A DNA stretch of 64,000 bases from Cordia subcordata. Its lineage: Eukaryota > Streptophyta > Magnoliopsida > Boraginales > Cordiaceae. Made by a program: the position numbers and the translations under genes. Where the stretch lies: contig JAPTOF010000021.1 in the NCBI GenBank assembly GCA_028554755.1, forward strand, positions 6,115,001 through 6,179,000, given 5' to 3'. Below are positions 27,501 to 33,369 of the stretch, piece by piece. The notes under the pieces were generated by a model. That model was not told the origin of the DNA, ran no database searches, and worked only from the letters and a program-made list of their open reading frames with translations. The stretch's first letter is position 1, and each line of letters starts with the position of its first letter.

Positions 27501-30500
27501 CAAAAATCTGATGTGAGCAACATTTTTCCTCTCTTTCATAAAATGGTTAAAACTCAATTTAATGTTGGAATTAAAAGGTTGAGGACAGATAATGCTAGAG
27601 ACTATTTCAATCAAACTTTGTCCTCATACTTTCAAAAGGAGGGAATTATTCATGAATCTTCATGTGTTAACACACCCCAACAAAATGGGATTGCCGAAAG
27701 AAAAAATGGTCATCTTTTGGCCACTGTTCGTGCTCTTTTGTTTCAGAAAAATGTTCCAAAATCTTTTTGGGGGGAAGCTGTCCTAACTGCAGCTTACCTT
27801 ATAAATCGCATCCCATCACGGGTCCTTGACTTTAAAAGCCCAATGGAGGTTTCTCTAAGTATTTTCCAGATTTCAATGTGTTAACTAATTTAGCTCCTAA
27901 AGTTTTCGGATGTGTCTCATTTGTTCATGTTCACTCTCATGGTCGAAGTAAGTTAGACCCTAGAGCTATCAAATGTGTCTTCACAGGGTATTCACCTACT
28001 CAGAAAGGGTACAAGTGTTATGATCTCACTGCTCGTAAAACATATGTATCTGCTGATGTCACATTTGTTGAACAAGAAAACTATTTTTCTAGTCCTCATC
28101 TTCAGGGAGAGACATTATCTATGGAGGGCAAGGATTTATTTTTGAGAGAGCCATCTATCTTAGCCAAAACACTTTTGCAAATTGAATCCACCCCTGAACC
28201 TACTTTCGAAGAGCCTACAAAGTCAGTTTCTAATCTCTCTGAAGAACCATTAAGTCCAATAAATCCTACTTCCTCGAAGCCACTACAGGTCTACTCAAGA
28301 AGAATAAAGTCCGTTCCTACGCAAGTTCAAGAGACCGAATCGTCACTTGGGAATGAGGTAAGCCCTTCTGCTAGAAAATCACCTATTGTTCTTGATTTGG
28401 ATCTACCCATAAAATCACCTATTGTTCTTGATTTGGATCTACCCATAGCCACAAGAAAAGGTGCAGGAAGTGCACTCAACATCCTTTATCCCATTTTGTG
28501 TCATTTGGAAAATTATCCCCCTCACACAAAACTTTTCTCGCCCATCTAAACACTGTCACCATCCCGCAAACTTTATCTGAGGCACTTAGCAGAAAAGAAT
28601 GGAAGCATGCAATGAAAGTAGAAATGGAAGCCTTGGAAAAGAACAAAACATGGGAACTAGTGGATTTACCAATTGAAAAGAAACCAGTAGGGTGCAAATG
28701 GGTCTTCACTGTAAAGTATAAGTCAGATGGATCCATTGAGAGATATAAAGCAAGACTAGTAGCCAAGGGATATACACAGACCTTTGGGGTGGATTATCAA
28801 GAGACATTTGCCCCAGTTGCGAAGATGAATACAGTAAGGGTGTTGTTATCTCTAGCAGCAAATTATGATTGGCCTTTACAACAGTTCGATGTGAAGAATG
28901 CCTTTTTGCATGGAGACCTTGAGGAGGAAATCTATATGGAAGTTCCACCTGGCTTTGGGATAAATTTGGATAGGAACAAAGTGTGCAGATTGAAGAAAGC
29001 ATTGTATGGTCTTAAACAATCTCCTCGAGCATGGTTTGGCAGATTTACTAAAGCAATGTTGGATATGAAGTACAAACAGAGCCAAGGTGATCATACTTTG
29101 TTTATCAAGCATTCAACTTCAGGGAAAATCACAGCATTGATAGTTTATGTGGATGATATCATAGTAACTGGGGATGATATAGACGAAAAGGAAGCCCTTC
29201 AAAAGTACTTAGCAGAAGAATTTGAAATAAAGATCTTGGGAAGTTAAAGTACTTCTTAGGAACTGAAGTGGCTCGATCTAAGGAAGGAATTTTTGTTTCA
29301 CAACAAAAATATGTTCTTGATCTGTTAAAAGAATCAGGTAAACTAGGTTGTAGACCATCAGACACACCGATACAGCCAAATCATAGACTAGGAAAGTCTA
29401 TGGGAGACGAACCAGTTGACAAAGGTATGTATCAACGACTCGTTGGGAGACTAATCTATTTGTCACACACACGGCCTGATATTGCATATGCTGTAAGTGT
29501 GGTGAATCAGTTCATGCAAAACCCCAAGGATGTCCATCTCTATGCAGTATATCGTATCTTACAATATTTAAAAGGCAGCCCAGGAAAAGGGATCTTATTT
29601 AGAAAAAGTACAAGCATAGAAGTAGAAGCATACACAGATGCTGATTATGCTAGCTCTATTACTGATAGAAGATCGACATCTGGATATTGTACCTTTCTTG
29701 GTGGGAATTTGGTAACTTGGAGAAGTAAGAAACAACCAGTTGTTGCAAGATCTAGTGCGAAGCAGAATTTCGGTCAATGGCACAAGGTATTTGTGAATTG
29801 TTATGGCTCAAGATTATCCTAGAAGACTTGAAGATTAAATGGGAGACTCCAATGAAGCTTTATTGTGACAATAAGTCTGCAATCAATATAGCTCATAATC
29901 CAGTTCAACATGACAGAACTAAACATGTGGAAGTTGACAGACATTTCATAAAGGAGAAGCTTGAGAGTGGATTGATTTGTACACCCTACATTTCCACAGA
30001 GGGCCAATTAGCATATATCTTAACTAAAGGATTGAAAAATTCAACATTTCAAAAGATTGTGAGCAAGCTAGGGATGGAAAATATCTATTCCCCAGCTTGA
30101 GGGGGAGTGTTGGAAATTCAAAATTAAATTAAATCCCATGATTTATGTGAACTTCCCATTATCTATGTGAATGATAGTAATTGTAGGGACAGATTTGTAT
30201 TCCAATTATAGGAGCTTAGCTGTAAATATATTTTCCAGATTTCTAGGGATTGGTAGAATGTCAAACTTCCCTGAATAGCTCTATCTTGCTGTATAAAATC
30301 TATGTAAACAAAGCATTCAAAATATACACAAAATATTCTAATTTTTTCCTCACCCACCCTTCCCTCAACAAAAAAAAAAAAAAAGCCGAACCAGTTCCGT
30401 GTTTCTTTTCCCCTTTTGCTCTTTTCACTTCTCAAAATTTCACTATTCCTTTTTCTTCTTTTTCTAATAATTCCCAATTTGTGTTCCCTTCATTAATTTG

Positions 30501-33320
30501 TATAAGTTGGGTTATTATTATTTATAGTAAATCTAGTTGTCATAATTAAATATTGATTGAATTATTCAATTTGCACGAACAAGATTTTTTAGATTTGATT
30601 AGACTTTTTCCCTTCAATAATCATAATCTTACTTTCTTCTACTTTAAATAAACATCTAATTTGTTCAATACTCAATAATAAATAATTTTTTTTAAAAATT
30701 TAATATTGTTTTCTTTTACTTTACATAAATATCTTATCTATTCTTTCTAATTAATTTAGAAATTTGCCAAGTCCAATTCATTAGTTCTTTTTTCATAGAA
30801 TAATATCAAGGAGTAATAAAACTAAGGTATGTTATTATACTAGTAAAATTTGTGTTTATTTTTCAAAATTATTTGTATTTTTCACGCTTTATAATATTTG
30901 TAAATATTATGCACTTTAATAAGTCTTCAAATACATTTTTATATATCCATTACAACATTAGTAATTAGCCCCTTCAAATGTTGTTTCATGCCACTGGGAT
31001 GAAGCAAGAATTTTTTTTTTTTTTGGTGGGATCAATATAAGAGAAATTCACATATATAAAAACTTGAATACTTTTTGAGAACATTAATTATTATAATTGT
31101 CCTCAGCAGGATTCGATATTCTAAAAGCATTGTATAACCACCTCATTCAAAACTATTATAAATATATCTTTTTCAGCAAAAATAATTAAACAAGCATTTG
31201 AAATACATCTTCCATTCAATTACCTAACTGATTCTTCATAATACTAATAGTGAAAATTACTCTTTTAAACTAAAGGATATACAATATTTTCTGTCACAAT
31301 CAAAAAAGAAATCATTTTCCTATCATGCATTTGATAAAAATTGATTTTCTTTTATCTTTACATTCTCTTTCTCTCTCTATATACCTTTTTTTCCTCTCCT
31401 CATACAACATACATGTTTTTCTTTTTATTAGTGAAATGTACTCTACAGGTACTACTAATTGTTGACTAAGGAATCAAACCATATCAATTGTTTTATAGAA
31501 TGCTCTACAATGCATTTTGAACTATTTCAAATCAAAATATCTTCACTTTGAATTCATGGTTCAAGTGGCCTCCCTCTTCTAAGACTAGAATTGCCCCTAC
31601 TCTTGCTTCGAAATTCTTGTTTTCAAATCGGATTACAAGTAAAGGTATTAGAATATCTTCTCACATGAAAAAATCATACACATTGAGGCAGCCTTCTAAG
31701 ATCTTAAGCAACTGTAATACCACCAATTAGTTTTAGATGGAAGTCCATGATTCTTGACAATTATAAAGGTGACACTTTTCAAGCAAAAATAAAGAATAAA
31801 TCATAAGACATTGGAAATTTCAGAATAGATGCACTCTAAGATAAAGGTACACATTAACCTCAAAATAGCATAGAGTTATCTGGATAAAGAAAGTTTCTAA
31901 AAAGAAATTTAAAAATATATGTTGAGTTTCTTTTAGCCAGACATTTTTCCCTTTTTATAAGTGTAAAGTTTAAAGCAAGTTGAATAAATAAAGCACAAAC
32001 TTCCAGGTAAGTACATAGTTGAGGCATATAATTATCTGCAGCTTATATTTGCGGATGTTCTTCTTTTTTGTTCATAATCTGTCCAAGGAACTGGTGGTAC
32101 AGAAAATATCGATGGTTCAAAAGGATTGGGATCTGATTTGACTACAAGCCTTAAAACTTTGCTCAGGCTTCCTCAGAGATTTCTCCATTATAATGGCATT
32201 AGCAAGCAATATCTCTAAGATAGCTAAATAAACAAGTAGATGTACAGATTTACATGTCATTATATACCACCAGCAGTACTAGCTAACACATGCACAGATA
32301 TCTTACCATGAAGCTCAGAAACTACAATGCAATGTAATCTATCAAAGTCAGTTAGAATTTGAAATGACCAAATACCTACATATCAACTTAAGGAGTAGGA
32401 AACAATATGACAAATTTGTCAAACTATACATAGTTTCACGCTTCATATCCTTTTATTCATGAAATAAGTAGTTTCTACCTTCCTTTGCATTACTTCTCAT
32501 TTTATTCAACAAGCATACCATCACCTCAGTAAGTGAAAGTCCAGCTGATCTCCAAACATTGCTTCCCCTCAATCAGCAAAAAAGACTTTCCGTGCACATT
32601 CTGTTATTCTTGATCCTTATCCTTGTACCACCCCTTGTTTCACCTTTCCTTTTGAATTGATCTCATAATCTCTTCCCAATTTCCTCAATAAAGATTGATC
32701 CGCGCAAACAAAGTCGAAAATCGAAGTGTTACACTTGTGCAACTAGGAAACTCAGTTAAAATTCACACATTTACACATATGACACCAAGAAAACTTAAAC
32801 CATACAACTTTTTATATACTAAGAACTCGCAAATTTGATACTAGTCGCCAAATACTTCCTCAGATTCCCAAAATAATCCCCAATTTCAGAAACGTTATAT
32901 CATGAAATCCCGCTGATTATCATAACTATTTGAAGTAATCCATCAGTAATCCATCCATACTGTTATCTTTGTATCAACAAGCGGTACAAGATGATCACGT
33001 GATCAAACTTTAACCATCCGAGTAAACATCAACTACTAGTGAAATTCGCAGAATCATCCAACTAAAAGCATGCATTGTGAAATGAAAATACTTACCCTTC
33101 CCTTTTGCTTTTGAGGCATGATGTTAGCACGGACGGTGGCTTTAGCGGCAGAGATGGTTCCGCTCTGGATCTGCACCAGCTTATCCCTCTTCGATTTCTG
33201 CTCCGACGTCATTGGAATCGCCACCGCCACAGGCGGCGCCGGCGTGTCTGCCGGCGGTGGCGCCGTCGACGACGACGTTCTCGCCTTGGGAGGCGGCGCG
33301 TCCGACGATATTAGATCCAT
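417..33320 (-). CDS. TASH3: TASH3 homologue, TPLATE/TSET complex subunit (gene span, 16 exons seen, incomplete)
   Basis: This split gene encodes a homologue of Arabidopsis TASH3, a large HEAT-repeat protein with a C-terminal SH3 domain. TASH3 is part of the plant TPLATE/TSET complex, which acts at the plasma membrane in clathrin-mediated endocytosis. Exons in order are 33096-33320, 23866-23960, 22893-22913, 22706-22801, 22470-22590, 22196-22369, 21860-22053, 20154-20425, 14028-14129, 11778-11954, 11492-11680, 3179-3420, 2919-3065, 1532-1742, 655-783 and 417-560. From 23960 downward every junction has AG/GT sites and matching phase, with no stop. Conserved blocks include [24 protein letters not shown] and [17 protein letters not shown]. 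The SH3 exon(s) should lie left of the window. The exon(s) between the first two are not found, so this copy may be a broken allele. Identification rests on remembered family sequence, not on an alignment. Confidence 0.88.
655..783 (-). CDS. TASH3: TASH3 exon ([20 protein letters not shown])
   Basis: The exon has forty-three codons, [20 protein letters not shown] through [17 protein letters not shown]. It is phase 0 at both ends, with a GTTAG acceptor and a GTTGGA donor. It belongs to the acidic linker before the SH3 domain. Confidence 0.88.
784..1531 (-). other. TASH3 intron, no further feature
   Basis: Non-coding DNA between exons 1532-1742 and 655-783. I see no repeat, RNA gene or coding segment. 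Confidence 0.7.
1532..1742 (-). CDS. TASH3: TASH3 exon ([20 protein letters not shown])
   Basis: The 211-nt exon encodes [20 protein letters not shown], then [14 protein letters not shown], a short Thr-rich variant region, and [20 protein letters not shown]. It ends at GTGAGT in phase 0. The ORF drawn over this region in another frame is a shadow. Confidence 0.88.
1743..2918 (-). other. TASH3 intron, no further feature
   Basis: Intron of about 1.2 kb. The small ORFs here have no recognisable domain and no family match. No transposon end was recognised. Confidence 0.65.
2919..3065 (-). CDS. TASH3: TASH3 exon ([12 protein letters not shown]...YLPLGPT)
   Basis: The exon encodes [40 protein letters not shown] and KYLPLGPT, ending in phase 2 at GTATGT. 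Its first base completes the Lys codon of the previous exon. Confidence 0.9.
3179..3420 (-). CDS. TASH3: TASH3 exon ([20 protein letters not shown])
   Basis: The 242-nt exon starts [20 protein letters not shown] and continues through [20 protein letters not shown] to [10 protein letters not shown], ending in phase 2 at GTATGA. The 8.1-kb intron before it (3421-11491) carries at least three copia remnants. The 3' LTR-proximal edge of one element lies only 123 bp from this acceptor. Confidence 0.92.
3544..3758 (+). repeat. 5' LTR of copia 1
   Basis: It starts TGTTAGAGTATAGGCAA and ends just before the PBS-like TGGTATCC at 3759. It matches 8397-8611 along its whole length. Confidence 0.9.
4149..5150 (+). 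pseudogene. copia 1 gag, broken
   Basis: Starts [11 protein letters not shown] and resembles the UBN2-type gag of copia elements. In-frame stops occur near 4254 and 4529. The longest open part (4554-5204) holds the capsid-like region ([20 protein letters not shown]), a Gly/Arg/Asn-rich stretch ([14 protein letters not shown]) and a CCHC zinc knuckle, [16 protein letters not shown], for RNA binding. It cannot yield a full protein. Confidence 0.85.
5150..8392 (+). pseudogene. copia 1 pol, broken
   Basis: Domains in order are: aspartic protease with an intact [14 protein letters not shown] motif (about 5153-5195); integrase HHCC zinc region ([20 protein letters not shown], about 5585-5710); integrase core ([10 protein letters not shown], about 5752); reverse transcriptase ([13 protein letters not shown] near 6995, [10 protein letters not shown] near 7437); and RNase H ending [19 protein letters not shown] (about 8389). 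Stops and frameshifts interrupt it many times. One integrase position usually read DNG is DKDG here. Confidence 0.85.
8397..8611 (+). repeat. 3' LTR of copia 1
   Basis: It matches the 5' LTR and follows a purine-rich tract (AGCTTGAAGAAGG). It is followed by the AGGGC target duplication. Confidence 0.9.
9007..9800 (+). pseudogene. copia 2 gag
   Basis: Copia gag (UBN2-like) containing [44 protein letters not shown] and the block [15 protein letters not shown] stop interrupts it near 9366 and a T-run near 9550 coincides with a frame change. It fuses at about 9800 to reverse-transcriptase sequence ([10 protein letters not shown]). Confidence 0.75.
9800..10460 (+). pseudogene. copia 2 RT C-terminus and RNase H
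   Basis: It holds the end of copia reverse transcriptase ([20 protein letters not shown]) and RNase H pieces ([27 protein letters not shown]). It is broken by stops, and a short segment (about 38 bp) is duplicated in tandem near 10046-10123. Confidence 0.75.
10640..11445 (-). pseudogene. copia integrase fragment, minus strand
   Basis: Read on the minus strand it shows integrase core pieces: [40 protein letters not shown], and the post-core block [16 protein letters not shown] with [13 protein letters not shown]. This is a different element from copia 2, in the opposite direction and in the same sense as TASH3. Its edge lies about 50 bp from a TASH3 splice donor. No LTR was found. Confidence 0.75.
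11492..11680 (-). CDS. TASH3: TASH3 exon ([20 protein letters not shown])
   Basis: The exon has sixty-three codons: [20 protein letters not shown], then [20 protein letters not shown] and [14 protein letters not shown], ending at GTATGT in phase 0. A decayed copia integrase fragment begins only about 50 bp beyond its donor. Confidence 0.9.
11778..11954 (-). CDS. TASH3: TASH3 exon ([20 protein letters not shown])
   Basis: The exon has fifty-nine codons beginning [20 protein letters not shown] and ending [18 protein letters not shown] before a GTAAGA donor. It is phase 0 at both ends and contains no stop. Confidence 0.9.
11955..14027 (-). other. TASH3 intron, no further feature
   Basis: About 2.1 kb of AT-rich intron. 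None of the small ORFs has a recognisable domain, and no transposon ends were recognised. Confidence 0.65.
14028..14129 (-). CDS. TASH3: TASH3 exon ([20 protein letters not shown])
   Basis: The exon has thirty-four codons, [20 protein letters not shown] and [14 protein letters not shown], flanked by a TTATTAG acceptor and a GTACGT donor. It is phase 0 on both ends. A 5.1-kb copia element sits in the intron upstream of it (higher coordinates). Confidence 0.88.
14648..14944 (+). repeat. 5' LTR of copia 3, with internal duplication
   Basis: The 297-bp LTR contains two diverged copies of a roughly 75-bp unit, each running from AGTAATACAGCTGGACAG to AGAAGATACTAGCCAG. Confidence 0.88.
15256..16253 (+). 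pseudogene. copia 3 gag, broken
   Basis: Starts [10 protein letters not shown] and stops at once. The next open parts are 15445-15912 ([32 protein letters not shown]) and 15915-16253, which has the CCHC knuckle [16 protein letters not shown]. It shares its layout with the copia 1 gag. Confidence 0.83.
16254..19494 (+). pseudogene. copia 3 pol, broken
   Basis: The protease motif reads [11 protein letters not shown], where copia proteases normally have WxxDxGA. The catalytic Asp is now Asn, and the preceding Trp position is a TAG. The integrase region (about 16650-17300) is interrupted by a run of 14 G near 17070. Reverse transcriptase is fairly whole: [41 protein letters not shown] and [10 protein letters not shown] (18535-18565). 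RNase H has [10 protein letters not shown] and ends [18 protein letters not shown]. Several stops and frameshifts are present. Confidence 0.85.
19492..19779 (+). repeat. 3' LTR of copia 3
   Basis: The 288-bp LTR has the same internal two-copy structure as the 5' LTR. It ends TTTCTTCA. Confidence 0.88.
20154..20425 (-). CDS. TASH3: TASH3 exon ([20 protein letters not shown])
   Basis: The 272-nt exon encodes [27 protein letters not shown], then [20 protein letters not shown] and [20 protein letters not shown], ending LLTLHARFK at a GTATTT donor in phase 0. This is the best conserved segment seen. Confidence 0.92.
20426..21859 (-). other. TASH3 intron with a small microsatellite
   Basis: Intron without recognised coding or transposon sequence. 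A mixed TA/TG microsatellite lies at about 20738-20775. Confidence 0.65.
21860..22053 (-). CDS. TASH3: TASH3 exon ([20 protein letters not shown])
   Basis: The exon encodes [20 protein letters not shown] then [20 protein letters not shown]. An acidic, Tyr/Ser-rich linker follows. It ends in phase 1 at GTAATG. Confidence 0.9.
22196..22369 (-). CDS. TASH3: TASH3 exon (TEERAAGWY...LIKLVMRR)
   Basis: The exon encodes [20 protein letters not shown], a Lys/Arg-rich linker (about [15 protein letters not shown]), and then LIKLVMRR. It ends in phase 2 (AG before GTCCAT), so the final Arg codon is completed by the first base of the next exon. Confidence 0.9.
22470..22590 (-). CDS. TASH3: TASH3 exon ([18 protein letters not shown])
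   Basis: The exon encodes [10 protein letters not shown] then [20 protein letters not shown] and ends in phase 2 at GTATTA. It is open, with consensus splice sites, and contains strongly conserved residues of the family. Confidence 0.88.
22706..22801 (-). CDS. TASH3: TASH3 exon ([15 protein letters not shown])
   Basis: The exon encodes [20 protein letters not shown] followed by KARALD and ends in phase 1 at a GTATGT donor. It is a HEAT-repeat segment, and its boundaries keep the phase of both neighbours. Confidence 0.88.
22893..22913 (-). CDS. TASH3: TASH3 microexon, 21 nt
   Basis: Twenty-one bases lie between a TTCAG acceptor and a GTATGT donor. They supply the residues KHVQPG, matching the KLVEPGG block of the family. 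The phase fits exactly on both sides (two bases, six codons, one base). Without this piece the flanking exons remain in frame but lose seven conserved residues. Confidence 0.8.
22914..23865 (-). other. TASH3 intron, no further feature
   Basis: Nearly 1 kb separating the microexon from the exon at 23866. No recognisable repeat or coding segment. Confidence 0.6.
23866..23960 (-). CDS. TASH3: TASH3 exon (HEAT region, [13 protein letters not shown])
   Basis: The exon starts one base before a full codon (phase 2) and reads [16 protein letters not shown]..., ending MSLG in phase 1 at a GTAATT donor. The block ADPVAVRH is a family signature. The upstream partner exon, which should end with two bases of a Gly codon, is not found in the window. 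Confidence 0.88.
24274..24485. mobile_element. hAT-like terminal fragment
   Basis: Begins TAGGGGTGTACAATCAG, continues with many ACCGGTT-like words (GGTTCGGTTAACGGTT, AACCGAACCGCC), and stops at the copia LTR. This is the usual look of the end of a plant hAT element. No matching other end was found on the far side of the copia insertion. Confidence 0.5.
24486..24700 (+). repeat. 5' LTR of copia 4
   Basis: Defined by TG at 24486 and CA before the PBS at 24701. It has a TATA-like ACTATAAATATC near its 3' part. No partner LTR is present in the window. Confidence 0.8.
25095..26060 (+). pseudogene. copia 4 gag, two stops
   Basis: [20 protein letters not shown] opens a long gag of 253 codons (capsid-like part with [20 protein letters not shown] and [20 protein letters not shown]). 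A TGA ends it in the Gly/Arg-rich stretch at about 25854. A second TGA (about 26005) replaces the residue just before the knuckle [15 protein letters not shown], so the first Cys is affected. It is otherwise the best preserved gag of this group. Confidence 0.85.
26100..27228 (+). pseudogene. copia 4 protease and integrase, truncated
   Basis: The protease motif [14 protein letters not shown] keeps its Asp (about 26142-26185). The integrase zinc region has [10 protein letters not shown] and [11 protein letters not shown] frame change near 26790 leads into the core: [37 protein letters not shown] and [17 protein letters not shown]. It is cut off at the junction with copia 5. Confidence 0.85.
27229..30100 (+). 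pseudogene. copia 5 pol (integrase, RT, RNase H), frameshifted
   Basis: The integrase zinc part has [14 protein letters not shown]. The core has [20 protein letters not shown] and [25 protein letters not shown] has Ala where Gly is usual. RT has [51 protein letters not shown] and [11 protein letters not shown]. RNase H has [49 protein letters not shown] and ends MENIYSPA. Four small indels (near 27850, 28460, 29245 and 29760) break the frame. A 36-37 bp segment is duplicated in the linker at 28376-28449. Confidence 0.87.
30108..30370 (+). repeat. 3' LTR of copia 5
   Basis: TGTTGGAAATTC to CCCTCAACA, with inverted TGTTG/CAACA ends. A run of A follows directly. No partner LTR is present. Confidence 0.82.
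30371..33095 (-). other. Rest of TASH3 intron 1, missing exon(s) not found
   Basis: Very AT-rich DNA. I searched both strands for the family's next blocks (SYSQLARSIHEL, LNQQCEDR, LRRLPLDPGN) and saw none. A 47-codon open stretch on the minus strand near 32032-32172 has protein-like composition but no start, no clear splice context and no match I know. Confidence 0.55.
33096..33320 (-). CDS. TASH3: TASH3 exon 1 (N-terminus)
   Basis: The exon encodes 75 codons starting MDLISSD, then a Pro/Ala-rich low-complexity stretch, then the conserved block [20 protein letters not shown] and [10 protein letters not shown]. It ends in phase 0 at a strong GTAAGT donor. It is far more GC-rich than its surroundings. 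The ATG at 33320 is chosen because an in-frame TAG lies 9 codons upstream (33345-33347). The codons just upstream of this ATG would read EGTTL, which resembles the usual N-terminus of the family, so the ancestral start may have been lost. Out-of-frame ATGs occur upstream (33351 and 33369). Confidence 0.85.
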
Positions 33321-33369
33321 CAATGTCGTCCCTTCCGCAGAATTCTATCATTTTTTCGCAAATTCTCAT
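33181..33369 (-). promoter_or_regulatory. Overlapping out-of-frame upstream ORF at TASH3 start
   Basis: An ATG at 33369 opens 62 codons in a different frame that runs across the TASH3 ATG (33320) and deep into exon 1. If the transcript starts above 33369, scanning ribosomes would meet this ATG first. Whether it is transcribed is not known. Confidence 0.4.

Larger units (their letters stand above)
27229..30370 (+). mobile_element. Ty1/copia 5, 3' half
   Basis: It starts inside the integrase zinc region ([15 protein letters not shown]) and runs through integrase, RT and RNase H to a purine tract (CTTGAGGGGGAG, 30096-30107) and a 263-bp 3' LTR (30108-30370, TGTTGGAA to CTCAACA). It has few lesions and is younger in appearance than copia 1-3. 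Its 5' LTR, gag and protease are absent. Confidence 0.88.

Noticed and set aside
28476..29112. Minus-strand ORFs over the 28.5-29.1 kb region
   Set aside because: They are shadows of the copia 5 reverse transcriptase on the plus strand.
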